Assembly (NCBI GenBank): GCA_030527825.1
Contig: JAUNAC010000001.1
Span: 372,001-436,000, forward strand
DNA length: 64,000 nucleotides
Source of the DNA: Lautropia sp.
Lineage (GTDB): Bacteria > Pseudomonadota > Gammaproteobacteria > Burkholderiales > Burkholderiaceae_E
Direction of reading: 5' to 3'
Notes under the pieces: generated by a model
Told to the model about the DNA's origin: nothing
What the model saw: the letters and a program-made list of their open reading frames with translations, nothing else
Database searches by the model: none
Shown here: positions 45,503 through 53,923 of the stretch, in pieces
Layout of the letters: each line of letters begins with the position of its first letter
Numbering within the stretch: position 1 is the stretch's first letter
Position numbers and translations under genes: made by a program

Positions 45503-47629
45503 ATGAGACCTGAATCACATCCCCTGACTCCGCACACAGGCGGGCAGACTGCACCCGATGCCAGCCTTGTCAGCACAACCGCTCCTGCCTGCGCTGGCCC
45601 ATTCCGGCTAAACCGGCAACACCAGCCCGACAACGTCAGTCCGCTCACCGCGCGCATCCTCTCTGCCAGCGTGCTGCTGATGAGCCTGTGCCTTGGTGCA
45701 TGCGGCTCCGGCAGCTCCGGCAACGATACAGACAGCGGTTCGCTGCTGTCCATCCGGAAACCGCTGCAAGACCAGCAGACCGCACCACATCGTGACCCGT
45801 TGTCATCCACCACTGCCGGCGACGGTCATGAAAGCACCAGCAGCAGCACCGGCAGCAACGGCAGCAGCAGCGGTGACGCCAGCACCACAGGCCACCTCAA
45901 TCCGCTCCCGCCATCCAGCGCCGCGGACAAAGCAGACACAAAAGACAACCCACCCTCTGACAGCCAGAACAACAACGGCACTGTATCCACCACCGACAGT
46001 GGCAGTGGCACCGTAACCGGGCCATCCAGCGGTGAAACAACAAATGGCCAGTCCGGCAGCCCCCATGCCGGACAGAGCTCGTCTGGCCCGGACACGCCAG
46101 ACAACAGCAACACCCCTCAGCCACCCGTGAACAGCCAATCCCCTGACAACGCGACTGGCGCACCGGCGGGCAAACTCCCCGGTTCGGGTTCGGATGCTGG
46201 TGCTGGTGCTGGTGCTGACACCGATGATACGCCTTCGAAACAAAATCCCGGTGCTGATGTCACACCCAAACCAGACCTCTCGTCACAGCAGGGACGCAGT
46301 CACATCAGCCCGGTATGTGCCCCGGTCCTGTCGCATGCCAAACCACTGGCCAGCGGCACGCTTCTCGGCGACATGGCTGATGCACCCCGCCCCGCCACCG
46401 GCGTGGCCCACGAAGACCCAGACTGGCATAGCTGCGTCGTGCGTCTGACGCATCAGGCCGAAAGTCATTCAGACCATCCGCTCTACACGCCACATGCCGC
46501 CCAGCAGGCTTTCAATGCGGACGACAGCGCCCTGCTCCTGCGCACCGATCACGGTGAATGGCATATCTTCGATCCCCAGACCGCCCGTCCCATCAGGAAA
46601 CTTCAGTACATCGCTGGCGATGCCGAGCCACAATGGGATCCGAAAGATCCGAAGGTGCTCTACTACCTGAATGTGGATGGCAAGGACATGAAAATCTTCC
46701 GCCTGACCATCGACATCAGCCCCAACGGCACCGACCGTGTTGAGTTGATGGCCGACATGGCTCCGGAAATCCGCCAGTACTGGCCTGACGCTACCCATGC
46801 CCGCACCCGCGGCGGCACCCCGTCAGACGACGGTCACACCTGGTGCTTCATGGCGGACATGAACGATGGCGACAGCTGGAGAACTCGTGGCCTGTTCACC
46901 TGGGACATGCAGGCCAAACATATCGTCGGTGTCCTGAAAAACCCGCCCGCATCCCCGGAATACATCACCACCAGTCCGAGTGGCAGTCACTGCGTGGTGC
47001 AGTACCCCTATTCCGTCGGAGTACGTGCCTACAAAAAAGATTTCTCAGCACCGTACAATCAGGATACAGCGGATAACAATCTGCAACTGCTCAGGCAACC
47101 CTATCAGAAATACGGAGACGTCGCCCGCACTGCCTGGGGTGATGATGTGTACCTGGGATTCAACGTTTTCAGCGCACCGCACCAGCTGTACATGGTTAAC
47201 CTCCGTACCGGTGAGCAGACCAAGCTGCTCGAAACCAGCTTTGGCAGCAACAGCGACACGGGCATTCAGGTCTCGGGACGTGCCTTCAACCGGCCAGGCT
47301 GGGTACTGATTTCCGGCTTTGGCGAACGTGATCAGGGCGTCAACAACCTGCACGGCAACCATCCCAAACGGACATGGTTCCACCGCAAAATGTTTGCGCT
47401 CAGCCTGGAAAACCCACCGAAAACACTGTCGATCGCCAGCCTGCACCATGACTGGGACAGCTCAAAAAACAGCGAATGGCCACGGCCGCACGGTACAGTC
47501 AACCGCAACTTCACGCGCATGCTGTTCAATTCAAACTGGAACAGCCTGAACGGCCGTGACCTTGACGCTTACCTGGTGGAAATCCAGCCTGACGCCATAC
47601 CCGGACTGCCTGCTCGCGCATCAGACTGA
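45503..47629 (+). CDS. Secreted propeller-like lipoprotein with long linker, paralogue 3 of 3
   Basis: 708 residues. The lipobox LCLGAC (Cys67) follows an unusually long N-region of about 50 residues; I see no later start codon in frame before the hydrophobic stretch. Residues about 68-265 are a low-complexity Ser/Gly/Thr/Asn/Pro linker (for example SSSTGSNGSSSGD), suited to spanning the cell-wall or EPS layer. The shared domain occupies about 268-708: PVCAPVL, WHSCVVRLTH, QQAFNADDSALLLRT, GDAEPQWDPKDPKVLYYLN, HTWCFMAD, GSHCVVQ, FTRMLFNSNWNS. It is more divergent than copies 1 and 2 and lacks the YSRR motif before the first blade. Function unknown. Confidence 0.8.
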   Translation: MRPESHPLTPHTGGQTAPDASLVSTTAPACAGPFRLNRQHQPDNVSPLTARILSASVLLMSLCLGACGSGSSGNDTDSGSLLSIRKPLQDQQTAPHRDPLSSTTAGDGHESTSSSTGSNGSSSGDASTTGHLNPLPPSSAADKADTKDNPPSDSQNNNGTVSTTDSGSGTVTGPSSGETTNGQSGSPHAGQSSSGPDTPDNSNTPQPPVNSQSPDNATGAPAGKLPGSGSDAGAGAGADTDDTPSKQNPGADVTPKPDLSSQQGRSHISPVCAPVLSHAKPLASGTLLGDMADAPRPATGVAHEDPDWHSCVVRLTHQAESHSDHPLYTPHAAQQAFNADDSALLLRTDHGEWHIFDPQTARPIRKLQYIAGDAEPQWDPKDPKVLYYLNVDGKDMKIFRLTIDISPNGTDRVELMADMAPEIRQYWPDATHARTRGGTPSDDGHTWCFMADMNDGDSWRTRGLFTWDMQAKHIVGVLKNPPASPEYITTSPSGSHCVVQYPYSVGVRAYKKDFSAPYNQDTADNNLQLLRQPYQKYGDVARTAWGDDVYLGFNVFSAPHQLYMVNLRTGEQTKLLETSFGSNSDTGIQVSGRAFNRPGWVLISGFGERDQGVNNLHGNHPKRTWFHRKMFALSLENPPKTLSIASLHHDWDSSKNSEWPRPHGTVNRNFTRMLFNSNWNSLNGRDLDAYLVEIQPDAIPGLPARASD

Positions 47630-48128
47630 CAAAAAACGCGCGGCTCCGCAGGCCGCCACAGGCGGCCATATTGACACCCCGGGTGTATCTGGCACTCGGG
47701 GTGTCTGTCCTTCAGCAGATTCAGACAGCGCATTTTTTCCGATCGTCGCCACGGACTGACTGCCGCCCGTGCTGTACATGTGCTTTGCCTTGCCGCAGAT
47801 GCTGCCAGGAACGGTGCTGTCGTGGATTGGCGGCGGGGTCTCGGATCCGGGCGAGAGCCATGCGGTGCAGCATGTGCGAGGCCAGATGAGCGCTGCGCCG
47901 AAGGCCGGGGTATTCAATCCGTTCAGGAAACCGGCGAAGGATGGTTCTGGAGGCAAAAAAGCCCCCAAAGATGAAAACCCCAACCCCAAGGGCGATCAAC
48001 CGATGCAGGGCGGGCAAGGCACGGGAGAGGCTCCTTTTTCAGATCAAATTCACATGTTTCGCAGCGGCATGCGTGTCTACCCCGTGTCCGGCCCGGACGC
48101 GGATCCCTGACGAATGCCTGTGGGAAGC
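47630..48128. other. Non-coding or degenerate region after the paralogue array
   Basis: 499 bp. It holds GGCCGCC-ACA-GGCGGCC (47651-47667), a perfect 7 bp hairpin, and GACACCCCG (47673-47681) with CGGGGTGTC (47697-47705), a perfect 9 bp inverted repeat. Open frames exist on both strands (for example plus 47769-48110, 113 codons, Lys/Pro/Gly-rich; minus 47721-48017, 98 codons), but they overlap each other and I recognise none of them. Confidence 0.45.
47651..47667 (+). terminator. Possible terminator hairpin after paralogue 3
   Basis: GGCCGCC and GGCGGCC are separated by ACA, 22 bp after the stop of paralogue 3. No T tract follows directly, so termination is uncertain. Confidence 0.4.
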
Positions 48129-49025
48129 TCAGGCCCGCCCCCGCAGGCGGTAGTACCAGACGCCGATCAACTCATGCAGCATGGCCCGCGCATTCCATGG
48201 TGCGCCGTTATTCGGGAACCATGCGGCCCACCCGGGCGATGCCAGCTGGCGATAGTCACTACGTATCGGGATCGGATCCAGGCCGGCCTGATGGGCGACG
48301 GCCAACGAGCGAGGCATGTGCAGCGCGCTGGTCACGAGGATCACCGGACGGGCCGGGTCTTCGCCGCCTTCCGCCTTGATGAGGCGTGCCGCACCGGAAA
48401 TGTCCTGCCAAGTCGTCCAGCTGCCAGACACGATGCGAATGGCCGAAGCCGGCACGCCGAGCCCGATGGCCAGACGGCGCATGTCAGCTGCCAGCGAATA
48501 TTCCGGGTTGTCACCCAGCCCGCCCATCAGAACCAGCAGTCCGCCCGTGCGCTGCCAGGTCTCGATGCCGGCACGCAGCCGCAGGTAACCGCCCTGATCC
48601 AGCCGCGCCTGCAGGCCGTTGGGCGGCGAGGCACCGCTGGAGGGCACGATCACGGCCCGCACACGCACCGCGTCCTGCGGCAGCGGATGCGCGGCATGCT
48701 GGGCGGCAGGCATACCTGACGCCGGCGTCTCCGCGGACACAGGGGCCAGCCGCCGGTCGGGCGTCCCGGCCAGGGCCGCAAAACCCAGTGCATCCAGCTG
48801 CTGCGCCACGGTCTGCGGTGGGCCTTCCAGCGCCCTGACGCCGAGGTTGATCACACCCGGGGTCGACAGCAGGACAAAAACCAGCGCGACCACTGTCCCG
48901 ACCCCATGGCGCAAGCGCCGCTGCCGTGGCCAGATGCGCCGCCAGGCAACAAAAATCGCCATCAACAAGACCAACGTCACCGGCATCGGCAAGAACCACT
49001 CGGAGGCATCTCCCACCAGAAACAT
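48129..49025 (-). CDS. YdcF/ElyC-like DUF218 membrane protein
   Basis: 298 residues from the ATG at 49025 (MFLVGDASEWFLPMPVTLVL); an upstream in-frame start adds 12 basic residues. Two N-terminal membrane helices (about 12-30 and 42-60) are followed by a DUF218 domain: VRAVIVPSSGAS, GLLVLMGGLGDNPEYSLAAD, VSGSWTTWQDISGAARLIKA, VILVTSALHMPRSLAVAHQA and a C-terminal HELIGVWYYRLRG, as in ElyC/SanA/YdcF. The usual GGG in the first strand reads PSSGAS. Family members act in envelope and lipid-carrier homeostasis. It is the last gene of the minus-strand block. Confidence 0.85.
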   Translation of the reverse strand: MFLVGDASEWFLPMPVTLVLLMAIFVAWRRIWPRQRRLRHGVGTVVALVFVLLSTPGVINLGVRALEGPPQTVAQQLDALGFAALAGTPDRRLAPVSAETPASGMPAAQHAAHPLPQDAVRVRAVIVPSSGASPPNGLQARLDQGGYLRLRAGIETWQRTGGLLVLMGGLGDNPEYSLAADMRRLAIGLGVPASAIRIVSGSWTTWQDISGAARLIKAEGGEDPARPVILVTSALHMPRSLAVAHQAGLDPIPIRSDYRQLASPGWAAWFPNNGAPWNARAMLHELIGVWYYRLRGRA

Positions 49026-49101
49026 TGACGATCTTCTCCCGCGCACCCGGCGCCTGCTCAAGCGTTAAACATACCATCATTGCCGGGCCGGCGCGTGTAG
49101 G

Positions 49102-50019
49102 TCAGGCAGGTGTTCCTCGCCGGGTCTCCCCGTCCGCCGCGGCCCGCAGACCACCCGGCTCCGCCGGCAGGGTCGCCAGCCATTGGCGAACATGTCCGAT
49201 GTAGACACGCTGACCATGCAGGGTCGTCATCGTATGGTCAATCTCAGGCAGAAAGTCACAACGGACATCCCGGGCGATCAGGGCACGGTCAGCATCGGAA
49301 AGCGCGGCGGCCTTCATGACATCATCAAACTGGCTGGCGTGGTTATAGCGGTGCAGCACGCTGCCGGTGAACACCAGATAGCAGGGACACGACTGCCGTG
49401 CCCGCTCCGCCAGGCCATGCCCAAAGTCCGTCACGGTCACCACGGGCAGTCCGTAATCCGCGGGTGCGGCCGGTGTCGGGCCAGCACCGGCACGCAGGCG
49501 CGCGAGACGTCCCTGCACGGCCTTCTTCAGCACCGGCCAGGTGAGCGTGCGCAGGCGCAGGCCATAGCGCAGCAGGCGGGTACGGTGATTGGCAAAGCTG
49601 TAGCCATCCACCATCACCAGTCCGGCCACCCGTGAGTCTTCGGGCGCGTATTGATAGCCGTATTCCGCTCCGGAACAGATACCGATGATCACGAAACGCG
49701 TCAGACCGGTTCGCTGCGCCATCAGATCAACGGCCGAACGGATGTCCCGGCGCACCTGTGCGAGCATGCCATCGGTGCCACTGGCGCGGCGGCTGTCGCC
49801 CAGACCGCTCAGATCCAGCCGCAGTGACGGCATGCCGTCTGCAGCCAGCGCCCGCGCCAGCTTCACATGGATACGATGCGGGCCGATACGATGGATGACC
49901 CCTGCATTCAGAAACACCACGCCAACAGATGCCTTGGTGCCCACCGGCTCGACCAGGGTACCGATCAGGTGCTGATTCTCGCCCAGCTGCACCAGCTGTT
50001 CCCGATACACATCAGACAT
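49102..50019 (-). CDS. Exosortase-A-associated alpha/beta hydrolase 1 (TIGR03100-like)
   Basis: 305 residues of the alpha/beta hydrolase fold: GVVFLNAGVIHRIGPHRIHV, LRLDLSGLGDSRRASG, FVIIGICSGAEYGYQYAPED, VFTGSVLHRYNHASQF and a C-terminal FLPEIDHTMTTLHGQ with the presumed catalytic His. The nucleophile elbow reads GICSG, placing Cys where most hydrolases have Ser. This matches the small hydrolase family known almost only from exosortase-A EPS loci. Substrate unknown; an ester or acyl group on EPS or its precursor is a guess. Its start overlaps the stop of the partner hydrolase by 8 bp. Confidence 0.85.
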   Translation of the reverse strand: MSDVYREQLVQLGENQHLIGTLVEPVGTKASVGVVFLNAGVIHRIGPHRIHVKLARALAADGMPSLRLDLSGLGDSRRASGTDGMLAQVRRDIRSAVDLMAQRTGLTRFVIIGICSGAEYGYQYAPEDSRVAGLVMVDGYSFANHRTRLLRYGLRLRTLTWPVLKKAVQGRLARLRAGAGPTPAAPADYGLPVVTVTDFGHGLAERARQSCPCYLVFTGSVLHRYNHASQFDDVMKAAALSDADRALIARDVRCDFLPEIDHTMTTLHGQRVYIGHVRQWLATLPAEPGGLRAAADGETRRGTPA

Positions 50020-50866
50020 GGAACGGATCCTCCGTCAGCCAGGGCAGTAGCCGCCTGAGTGCAGCATCCGGCACCAGGGGGGTATTCAGGGCCTCTTCGG
50101 ATGTCCAGTCGAAATCGACATCGACCGACTCACAATGCAGCGCCGGCGAACGCCTCTCCGCTGGCCAGGGCAGCGCGCCATTGGCCTGCAATACCGCCAC
50201 ATGCGGCGCTGGCAATGTCTGCCAGTCCTGCCGGTCCAGTGCGCGGATATGCCTGACCAGCCGGGGCGAGAGGGCGAAACCCATCGCCTCGGACAGCGAC
50301 GCCTCGGCCTTTTGACGCCGCAATTGCCTGTCCGGCACCGTCGGCAGGCTGAAGGCCGCACGCAGCGCAGCCTGATGATCCTGCCAGAGCGTCTCCAGAT
50401 AGCGCTGACCGAGCACCACTGGATCCCAGCCAATCAGCCGGTCAGGTGGCATCCCTTCAGTCAGCAGCGCCAGCCGGGGATCATGCGCACCACCGAAACG
50501 GGCGGCCGCCTGCCAGCCAACCGCAAAGCCCAGACGGATGCCAAGCCAGCCAACTGCCTCAATACCCGCCCGCTGGCGCAGACCCTGGTGCGCAGCCAGC
50601 ACATCCAGCTGCCAGCCCTTCATGTCGCCATCCAGGTCATCGCCTGATGAGTCACCGCACCCATGGAAATCGAAGCGAAGTACATGCACGCCCAGACGTG
50701 CCAGCCGGTCAGCCAGTACTCTCAACAGCCGGTGTGCCCGCACGGCCTCCTGACCCAGCGGGTTGATCAGCAACACGCCGCGGTGACGGTCTGCCGCCGC
50801 AGGCGGGTGATACAGCGCAGCCAGCCGGCGGCCACTGCCTGCGGGAATATCCATGGGCTCCATCAT
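50012..50866 (-). CDS. Exosortase-A-associated alpha/beta hydrolase 2 (TIGR03101-like)
   Basis: 284 residues from the tandem ATGs at 50866/50863 (MMEPMDIPAGSGRRLAALYH); the frame is open to 51154, but that would overlap the dehydrogenase gene. Hydrolase cues are GVLLINPLGQEAVRAHRLLR and RFDFHGCGDSSGDDLDGDM. The elbow reads GIRLG with Arg in the nucleophile position, so it may not be a hydrolase in the chemical sense. It pairs with the TIGR03100-like gene (8 bp overlap), as in exosortase-A loci. A 232 bp gap separates it from the dehydrogenase upstream; that gap includes a hairpin at 51068-51083 without a T tract. Confidence 0.8.
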   Translation of the reverse strand: MMEPMDIPAGSGRRLAALYHPPAAADRHRGVLLINPLGQEAVRAHRLLRVLADRLARLGVHVLRFDFHGCGDSSGDDLDGDMKGWQLDVLAAHQGLRQRAGIEAVGWLGIRLGFAVGWQAAARFGGAHDPRLALLTEGMPPDRLIGWDPVVLGQRYLETLWQDHQAALRAAFSLPTVPDRQLRRQKAEASLSEAMGFALSPRLVRHIRALDRQDWQTLPAPHVAVLQANGALPWPAERRSPALHCESVDVDFDWTSEEALNTPLVPDAALRRLLPWLTEDPFHV

Positions 50867-51098
50867 CAGATCACCACTGCAGAGAGATACACCAGAAAAA
50901 AGCGCCGAACCAGCTGCCCTGCGAACCCCGTACGGCATAAGCCGGGAATTCCAGACAGTTCGATTCAGCGCTCCCTGGTTCCGAAGAACCGCCCGCATCA
51001 CCACGGGTACATCATAGGCTCCGGATGAGACTATCCGACTGGTCAGGCTCCAAACCAGCATACCAGCGGGTGGCGAGCCACCCGGCCCGGAGTCTGGC

Positions 51099-52379
51099 TT
51101 ACAGCCGCCAGACGGCCTTGCCAGCCTTCTCGATCTCGGCTGGATCCCAGGCACTCTTCACATCAATGAAGACTCCCTTGTCGACCAGCTTGCCGAGCAG
51201 CGCCGGCAGGCCCTGCTTCTGGTAAGCCTGATGCGACACCGCCGCAACGATCGCGTTGGCTTTGGGCAGCTTGTCCCAGTCCACCAGATTCACGCCGTAT
51301 TCCTCGTGAGCCTCTGCCTTGTCGGCAATCGGATCATGGATCAGCACATTGATGCCATAAGCCTCCAGCTCGCGAACCACATCAATCACCTTGGAGTTGC
51401 GCAGATCAGGCACATCTTCCTTGAAGGTCAGTCCCAGCACAATCACGGTCTGGCCAGCGGTATGCAGTCCCTGACGGGCCAGCATCTTGACGGTCTGTTC
51501 GGCAATGAACCGGCCCATGTTGTCATTGATGCGGCGCCCCGCCAGGATAACTTCCGGGTGATAGCCCAGCATCTGGGCCTTGTGAGTCAGATAGTAAGGA
51601 TCCACGCCGATGCAGTGCCCGCCGACCAGTCCCGGACGGAAGGGCAGGAAATTCCATTTCGAACCGGCGGCCTTGAGCACTTCCAGCGTGTCGATGCCGA
51701 TCTTGTCAAAGACAATGGCCAGCTCGTTCATCAGTGCGATATTCAGGTCACGCTGGGTATTTTCAATCACTTTGGCCGCTTCGGCGACCTTGATGCTGCT
51801 GGCACGATGCACGCCGGCCGTGATGACTTTCTCATATAGCGCCGCCACTTTCTCCAGTGTCTCATCCGTATCACCGGACACAACCTTGACGATGGTAGGC
51901 AAACGATGCTGCTTGTCACCCGGATTGATCCGTTCCGGTGAATAGCCAACGTTGAAATCCTTTTTCCATTTCATGCCGGAATGCTTTTCCAGCACGGGAA
52001 TGCAGACATCTTCCGTAGCCCCCGGATAGACCGTCGATTCATAAATGACGGTCGCCCCCCGCTTCATGTTGGCCCCCACAATCTCGCTCGCGGAAACCAG
52101 GGGAGTGAAATCCGGCAGACGTGCCGAATCAATGGGCGTGGGAACCGCTACCACCACCATATCGGCCTGGCCGATCGCCTTTGGATCATCGGTGATCTTC
52201 AGCTTGCTGGCCAAATCAAAATCACCCCGCTCGACCTCACCGGTCACATCATTGTGCTGCTGCAGACGGGCAACCTTCGCTTTCGACACATCGAAACCGA
52301 TCGTATCGAAATATTTCCCAAACTCAATGGCCAAAGGCAGGCCAACGTATCCCAAACCGACTACTGCAACCGTTGTCAT
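51099..52379 (-). CDS. UDP-N-acetyl-hexosamine 6-dehydrogenase (WbpO/TviB type)
   Basis: 426 residues from ATG 52379 (MTTVAVVGLGYVGLPLAIEF). NAD loop GLGYVG; VVVAVPTPID; the active-site region FRPGLVGGHCIGVDPYYLTH with catalytic Cys; and VIVLGLTFKEDVPDLRNSKV. The overall pattern (ESTVYPGATEDVCIPVLEKH, NVGYSPERINPGD) is that of WbpO/TviB, which oxidise UDP-GalNAc or UDP-GlcNAc to the uronic acid, rather than UDP-glucose dehydrogenase. With the WbpP/TviC-like epimerase at 55261 it predicts UDP-GalNAcA. It follows the sugar transferase gene by 20 bp on the minus strand. Confidence 0.93.
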   Translation of the reverse strand: MTTVAVVGLGYVGLPLAIEFGKYFDTIGFDVSKAKVARLQQHNDVTGEVERGDFDLASKLKITDDPKAIGQADMVVVAVPTPIDSARLPDFTPLVSASEIVGANMKRGATVIYESTVYPGATEDVCIPVLEKHSGMKWKKDFNVGYSPERINPGDKQHRLPTIVKVVSGDTDETLEKVAALYEKVITAGVHRASSIKVAEAAKVIENTQRDLNIALMNELAIVFDKIGIDTLEVLKAAGSKWNFLPFRPGLVGGHCIGVDPYYLTHKAQMLGYHPEVILAGRRINDNMGRFIAEQTVKMLARQGLHTAGQTVIVLGLTFKEDVPDLRNSKVIDVVRELEAYGINVLIHDPIADKAEAHEEYGVNLVDWDKLPKANAIVAAVSHQAYQKQGLPALLGKLVDKGVFIDVKSAWDPAEIEKAGKAVWRL

Positions 52380-52399
52380 ATTGTTTCCACACTTTGAGG

Positions 52400-53743
52400 T
52401 CAACGCGCACCCTTCTTACGTAAAACCACCTGAATGGTTTCGATCAAAACCATGCAATCAAGAAACAGAGAATGGTTTTTCACGTAAAAAAGATCGTATT
52501 CCAGCTTTTCCATGGCCTCTTCCACCGAAGCGCCATAATCCATTCGCACCTGTGCCCAGCCGGTAATGCCAGGCTTCACATAATGCCGGATATCGTAATA
52601 TGGTACCTGCTGATTCAGTTTTTCGACAAAATATGGCCTTTCAGGCCGAGGGCCTACAAAGCTCATTTCACCACGCAAAACATTGATCAATTGAGGTAAT
52701 TCATCAATGCGGGTTGCGCGGATGAATCGTCCCACCCGGGTAATGCGATCGTCACCAATGCTGGCCCAACGCGGTTTCCCATCCTTTTCGGCATCCTGAA
52801 CCATTGAGCGGAATTTCAGGATATTGAATGATTCCCCCGGCGCACAAACGCGTTCCTGACGAAAAAACACGGGCCTGCCGGTCTCCAGCAAAATCACCAC
52901 TGCAGCTATCAGCATCACTGGCGACGCCAGACAAAGCAGTGCCGACGCTACCACGATATCGAATAGCCGTTTGATGATGGCTCTGGTCACCCCTTGAGTG
53001 AAACCATCACCGTAGACCAGCCATCCTGTCCGCAGATAACGCAGACGGATCAGACCCAGCTCCTGTTCATAAAAACTCAGCAGATCCAGCACCTGGATGC
53101 CGGCCAGCCGGCATTCCAGCAGCTGATCCATGGGAATATGTCCACCCCGGCGCTCGTGCACGGCCACCACAATATGAGTCGCCTTGTGACGGCGAGCGAC
53201 CTCTAGCACGCTATCCACCTCTGCCTCGACCGGCACCTGCCCCACCAGATGCGCTGCACGCAGATGATGGTTATCCGCGAGAATCGCCAGCACCAGATCC
53301 GCCTCGTCCCCCTCACCCATGACCAGCACGCGCCGGCCACGACGCTGCATGAAACCGAGCCGATAGGCCAGATAGCGCACCACCAGGATACCCAGCAGCC
53401 CCAGAACCGAAGCAATCGCAAACACGCCCCGCCCGACTTCGGATTCCGGGAAGACATAAAACAGGACCGTCTGCGCCAGCAGCGTCACCAGGTAGGCCGC
53501 AAATACCTTCTGAACCACCAGCCGAAAAGGTTCATCCTGCTGGCGCCCATACAGGCCGAACGCAGTCATGGTCAACATCATCAGCGCCGCAAAAAGCGCG
53601 CCTCTCAATGTCGAAAATACCAGACCATCCTGGTTCAACAACCGGATCTGATAGCCCAGAACCATCGACAGCACCAATACCAGTGCATCAATGACGGGCA
53701 AAACGGCAAAACGTACTCGAAGGTAATGAATGAACGCGCGCAT
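52400..53743 (-). CDS. EPS-initiating sugar transferase (EpsB/TIGR03013 type)
   Basis: 447 residues. There are four or five N-terminal membrane helices, a central nucleotide-binding-like domain (RRVLVMGEGDEADLVLAIL, HERRGGHIPMDQLLECRLAG) and the C-terminal bacterial sugar transferase domain: KRLFDIVVASALLC, RQERVCAPGESFNILKFRSM, TRIDELPQLINVLRGEMSFV and GPRPERPYF. It transfers the first sugar-1-phosphate to undecaprenyl phosphate, starting the EPS repeat unit. The ERRGG-LECRLAG-LLSFYE pattern is that of the exosortase-A locus version. It heads the minus-strand block; the region upstream (53744-53923) separates it from the WecA-like gene. Confidence 0.93.
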   Translation of the reverse strand: MRAFIHYLRVRFAVLPVIDALVLVLSMVLGYQIRLLNQDGLVFSTLRGALFAALMMLTMTAFGLYGRQQDEPFRLVVQKVFAAYLVTLLAQTVLFYVFPESEVGRGVFAIASVLGLLGILVVRYLAYRLGFMQRRGRRVLVMGEGDEADLVLAILADNHHLRAAHLVGQVPVEAEVDSVLEVARRHKATHIVVAVHERRGGHIPMDQLLECRLAGIQVLDLLSFYEQELGLIRLRYLRTGWLVYGDGFTQGVTRAIIKRLFDIVVASALLCLASPVMLIAAVVILLETGRPVFFRQERVCAPGESFNILKFRSMVQDAEKDGKPRWASIGDDRITRVGRFIRATRIDELPQLINVLRGEMSFVGPRPERPYFVEKLNQQVPYYDIRHYVKPGITGWAQVRMDYGASVEEAMEKLEYDLFYVKNHSLFLDCMVLIETIQVVLRKKGAR

Positions 53744-53923
53744 GAACTGATGGGGCAGCAGCGGGCCAGCTACAGCGGCCGCCTGAGATCAGAATACCGT
53801 CAAAACATCGACAGGACGGAAAATGATAAAAGGCGAAGACGCGGAAACGCCCCCGCCACGGCGAATGCCCCGACCGCCGGCAAGGTGCGCACGCCTGCTG
53901 GCACCTTCACACTGCCCACCCGG

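Noticed and set aside
47769..48110. 113-codon plus-strand open frame as a gene
   Set aside because: No recognised domain, overlaps a minus-strand frame of similar quality, and has no clear ribosome site. Kept only as part of the unassigned region.
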